The notes under the pieces were generated by a model. That model saw only the letters and a program-made list of their open reading frames with translations, had not been told where the DNA came from and ran no database searches. 64,000 nt of DNA from Bradyrhizobium sp. CCGE-LA001 (lineage in GTDB: Bacteria > Pseudomonadota > Alphaproteobacteria > Rhizobiales > Xanthobacteraceae). The stretch lies in the NCBI RefSeq assembly GCF_000296215.2, contig NZ_CP013949.1, positions 310,001-374,000 on the forward strand, read 5' to 3'. The translations under genes and the position numbers were made by a program. Position 1 is the first letter of the stretch. The number at the start of each line of letters is the position of its first letter. Below, piece after piece: positions 62,067-64,000 of the stretch.

Positions 62067-62822
62067 TCACCCGTCTGTCTTGTTTTTTGGCGTTTTTTGG
62101 CCGCGGGCCCGATTCGGCGGCTTGGCCGGGACTTGCGCCCACAAATCCGGCCGCCGGGCCGCCGTCAGGGCCTCGGATTCAGCGCGCCGCCAGGATGCGA
62201 CCTTGGCATGGTCGCCGGAGGTCAGGATCTCCGGGATCGGAGCCCCCTCGAACAGCTGCGGGCGGGTATATTGGGGGTATTCGAGCAAGCCGTCCGAGAA
62301 GCTCTCCTCGGTTCCCGAGGCCTCCTTGCCCATCACCCCCGGCAGCAGCCGGACGCAGGCGTCGATCAGGGCTAAAGCTGCGATTTCGCCTCCGGAGAGC
62401 ACGTAATCGCCGATCGAGACCTCCTCCAGGCCCCTCCCGTCGATCACCCGCTGGTCCACGCCCTCGAACCGGCCGCAGACGATCAGGGGGCCGGGACCAG
62501 TGGCCAGTTCCTGAACGCGGGCCTGCGTCAATGGCCGACCGCGCGGGCTCATCAGGAGGCGGGGGCGGTCCGGGCCTATGTCAGCGGCGTCGATCGCCGC
62601 CGCCAGCACGTCTGCCCGCAACACCATGCCCGGCCCGCCGCCGGCCGGGGTGTCATCGACGCTGCGATGACGGTCGGTGGCGGAGGCCCGGATGTCCCGC
62701 GCCTCGATCTCCCAGATCCCGGCGGCAAGGGCCCGGCCGGCGAGGCTCACGCCGAGCGGCCCCGGAAACATCTCCGGAAACAGCGTCAGCACCGTCGCGC
62801 GCCAGGGGGAGGGGTTGGTCAT
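62067..62822 (-). CDS. trmD: tRNA (guanine-N1)-methyltransferase TrmD
   Basis: A 251-residue SPOUT enzyme that methylates G37 next to the anticodon. Opening region: WRATVLTLFPEMFPGPLGVS. Knot region: LIVCGRFEGVDQRVIDG and EVSIGDYVLSGGEIAALALI, the family signature. The start at 62822 (MTNPSPWRAT) is preferred; an ATG at 62831 and one at 62870 exist, the latter within repeat-derived sequence that reads VPAFAGTT. Between rimM and rplS. Confidence 0.96.
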   Translation of the reverse strand: MTNPSPWRATVLTLFPEMFPGPLGVSLAGRALAAGIWEIEARDIRASATDRHRSVDDTPAGGGPGMVLRADVLAAAIDAADIGPDRPRLLMSPRGRPLTQARVQELATGPGPLIVCGRFEGVDQRVIDGRGLEEVSIGDYVLSGGEIAALALIDACVRLLPGVMGKEASGTEESFSDGLLEYPQYTRPQLFEGAPIPEILTSGDHAKVASWRRAESEALTAARRPDLWAQVPAKPPNRARGQKTPKNKTDG

Positions 62823-62830
62823 AGTTTCCA

Positions 62831-62950
62831 TCGTCGTCCCGGCGAAGGCCGGGACCCATAGCCACCGCACTTCGTTTTGCGATGGCTGGAGCGATCAGCT
62901 TAGCGAAAAATTTCAGCCTGTGGTCATGGGTCCCCACCTTCGCGGGGACG
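62831..62950. repeat. Long palindromic repeat between trmD and rimM
   Basis: Left arm tcgtcccggcgaaggccggg with acccatag; right arm tggtcatgggtccccaccttcg with cgcggggacg. The right arm runs into the 3' end of rimM, coding its last residues (see findings). Confidence 0.83.
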
Positions 62951-63493
62951 CCTCGCGGAGGGAGCATCGCCAGGCTCCTCGGCTTCGTCCTCCCCCTCGA
63001 CCTCCTGAGGCAACGCGATCACCACGCGGCCGCCGGCGATGTCGACCTCCGGCACCACCGCGTTCGAGAACGGCAGTAGCATCGTGGTGCCTTTGGGCGG
63101 GGCGATCTCGATGATGTCGCCGGCGCCGAAATTATGGATCGCGAGCACGCGGCCGAGCGCGTCGCCGTCGGTGGTGACGGCGGCGAGCCCGATCAAATCG
63201 GTGTGGTAATATTCGTCCGCCTCGGTCGCGGGCAGTTTTTCGCGCGGGACGTAGAGCTCGATGCCGTTGAGCCGCTCGGCCTCATCGCGGGTCGTGACGC
63301 CCTTGAACGTCGCGACCAGATGATCCCTGGCCTCGCGTGCCGTCGCCAACTCGAACTGGCGCTTGCCGTCCTTGGCGAGCAGCGGACCGTAGCGCCTGAC
63401 GGCAAAGGGATCTTCGGTGAAGGTCCACAATTTGACCGCACCGCGCACCCCATGCGCGGCGCCGATCCGCGCGACGCAGACCAGCGCCGACAT
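62924..63493 (-). CDS. rimM: Ribosome maturation factor RimM
   Basis: A 189-residue factor for 30S assembly that binds S19. Opens CVARIGAAHGVRGAVKLWTF, followed by VATFKGVTTRDEAERLNGIE and LIGLAAVTTDGDALGRVLAI, and the PRC-barrel part LLPFSNAVVPEVDIAGGRVV. The C-terminal residues PREGGDP are repeat-derived. Length is slightly longer than usual because of that tail. Confidence 0.95.
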   Translation of the reverse strand: MSALVCVARIGAAHGVRGAVKLWTFTEDPFAVRRYGPLLAKDGKRQFELATAREARDHLVATFKGVTTRDEAERLNGIELYVPREKLPATEADEYYHTDLIGLAAVTTDGDALGRVLAIHNFGAGDIIEIAPPKGTTMLLPFSNAVVPEVDIAGGRVVIALPQEVEGEDEAEEPGDAPSARRPREGGDP

Positions 63494-63502
63494 GGCCCGA
63501 CC

Positions 63503-63835
63503 TTACGATTTCGCGGCGGCTTCGGCCTGCGCCTTGCGCTCCTTGCGCGGCACGGCCTTCTCGGGGTTGTTGCGCGCTTCGCGCTTCTTGACGCCGGCGG
63601 CGTCGAGGAAACGCGATACGCGATCCGACGGCTGCGCACCCTTGGCGAGCCACGTCTTCACCTTGTCCATGTCGAGCTTGAGGCGGGTCTCGTTGTCCTT
63701 GGGCAGCAGCGGGTTGAAATAGCCGAGACGCTCGATGAAGCGGCCGTCGCGCGGAAAGCGCGAATCGGCGACGACGACGTGATAGACGGGACGCTTCTTG
63801 GTGCCTGCGCGGGCGAGGCGGATGACGACGGACAT
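63503..63835 (-). CDS. rpsP: Ribosomal protein S16 (bS16)
   Basis: A 110-residue 30S protein. Opens MSVVIRLARAGTKKRPVYHV with RFIERLGYFNPLLPKDN, the S16 signature; a longer basic C-terminal tail (PRKERKAQAEAAAKS) is typical of alphaproteobacteria. Nine bases before the rimM start, ahead of ffh's C-terminus. Confidence 0.97.
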   Translation of the reverse strand: MSVVIRLARAGTKKRPVYHVVVADSRFPRDGRFIERLGYFNPLLPKDNETRLKLDMDKVKTWLAKGAQPSDRVSRFLDAAGVKKREARNNPEKAVPRKERKAQAEAAAKS

Positions 63836-63920
63836 TTAGTTCTCCTTCAAAGTACGTTTTGTTCGGTTGATTGGTATTTTCGCGCCGCGCGAGACCGTGC
63901 GATCCCTCGTGACGAATTCC

Positions 63921-64000
63921 TCATTTCTTCTTGCCCGGGAAGCCGCCGAGGCCCGGCAGCGTCGGCTTGCCGCTCATCCCGGTCAGTCCAGGAAGATTGG
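63921..64000 (-). CDS. ffh: Signal recognition particle protein Ffh, C-terminal end (partial)
   Basis: The window cuts this gene. On the minus strand the last 25 codons read LPGLTGMSGKPTLPGLGGFP then GKKK and stop, the Gly/Met-rich tail and lysine end typical of Ffh in Rhizobiales. The position directly before rpsP supports it. Confidence 0.85.
   Translation of the reverse strand, partial: NLPGLTGMSGKPTLPGLGGFPGKKK

Overview
The window is 64 kb of high-GC alphaproteobacterial chromosome, most likely from Bradyrhizobium or a close relative in the Nitrobacteraceae. This rests on the near-familiar malonyl-CoA synthetase, the ffh-rpsP-rimM-trmD-rplS-leuCD order, the sdhCDAB order, several dispersed palindromic repeat families typical of that group, and codon bias. 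These are readings by eye, not database results. No phage, insertion sequence, CRISPR array, tRNA or rRNA was found. The window looks like core chromosome with small patches of decay.

Layout. 1-5.3 kb: a GNAT acetyltransferase, a secreted alpha/beta hydrolase, a chain of DUF2269 membrane protein, SDR/DoxX-like fusion and a frameshifted DCC-family protein, then a flavin amine oxidase. 5.3-9.8 kb: typA, then a tightly overlapping three-gene unit of an Lgt-like membrane protein, a radical SAM enzyme resembling the membrane-spanning-lipid synthases, and a small membrane protein. 9.9-15.4 kb: a Crp-type regulator divergent from a single-domain response regulator, a PhoD-like phosphatase, a TAXI-type binding protein, phhB and a YkvA-like protein. 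15.5-25.7 kb: quinone oxidoreductase, dienoyl-CoA-reductase-like SDR, IalB-like protein, rlmN, a PAP2 phosphatase, argG, a homocysteine methyltransferase homologue and a PhoA-type phosphatase. 25.7-34.4 kb: a proline-rich OmpA protein, small enzymes, an FkbM methyltransferase, a BacA-like ABC exporter and a hybrid histidine kinase.

34.6-38.1 kb holds succinate dehydrogenase (complex II). 38.6-49.4 kb holds a TSUP permease, malonyl-CoA synthetase with an SDR, a fasciclin/cytochrome b/molybdopterin oxidoreductase group, an MFS permease, leuB and an acyltransferase. 49.5-56.8 kb holds asd, a beta carbonic anhydrase, a CitE-like lyase followed by a gutted HAD gene, a TPR-caspase protein, an LssY-C protein, a DUF6455 protein and a glycosyltransferase-like protein. 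56.9-64 kb holds leuD, a zincin, small secreted proteins, leuC, and the ribosome-maturation operon rplS-trmD-rimM-rpsP-ffh, all on the minus strand.

Themes. Leucine biosynthesis is split in three places (leuB, leuD, leuC). Intergenic spaces are repeatedly occupied by at least six families of inverted repeats, some of which supply the stop codon and last residues of genes. The most promising system is the radical SAM/Lgt-like pair, inferred to modify membrane lipids. The TPR-caspase protein and the fasciclin/cytochrome b/molybdoenzyme group come next.
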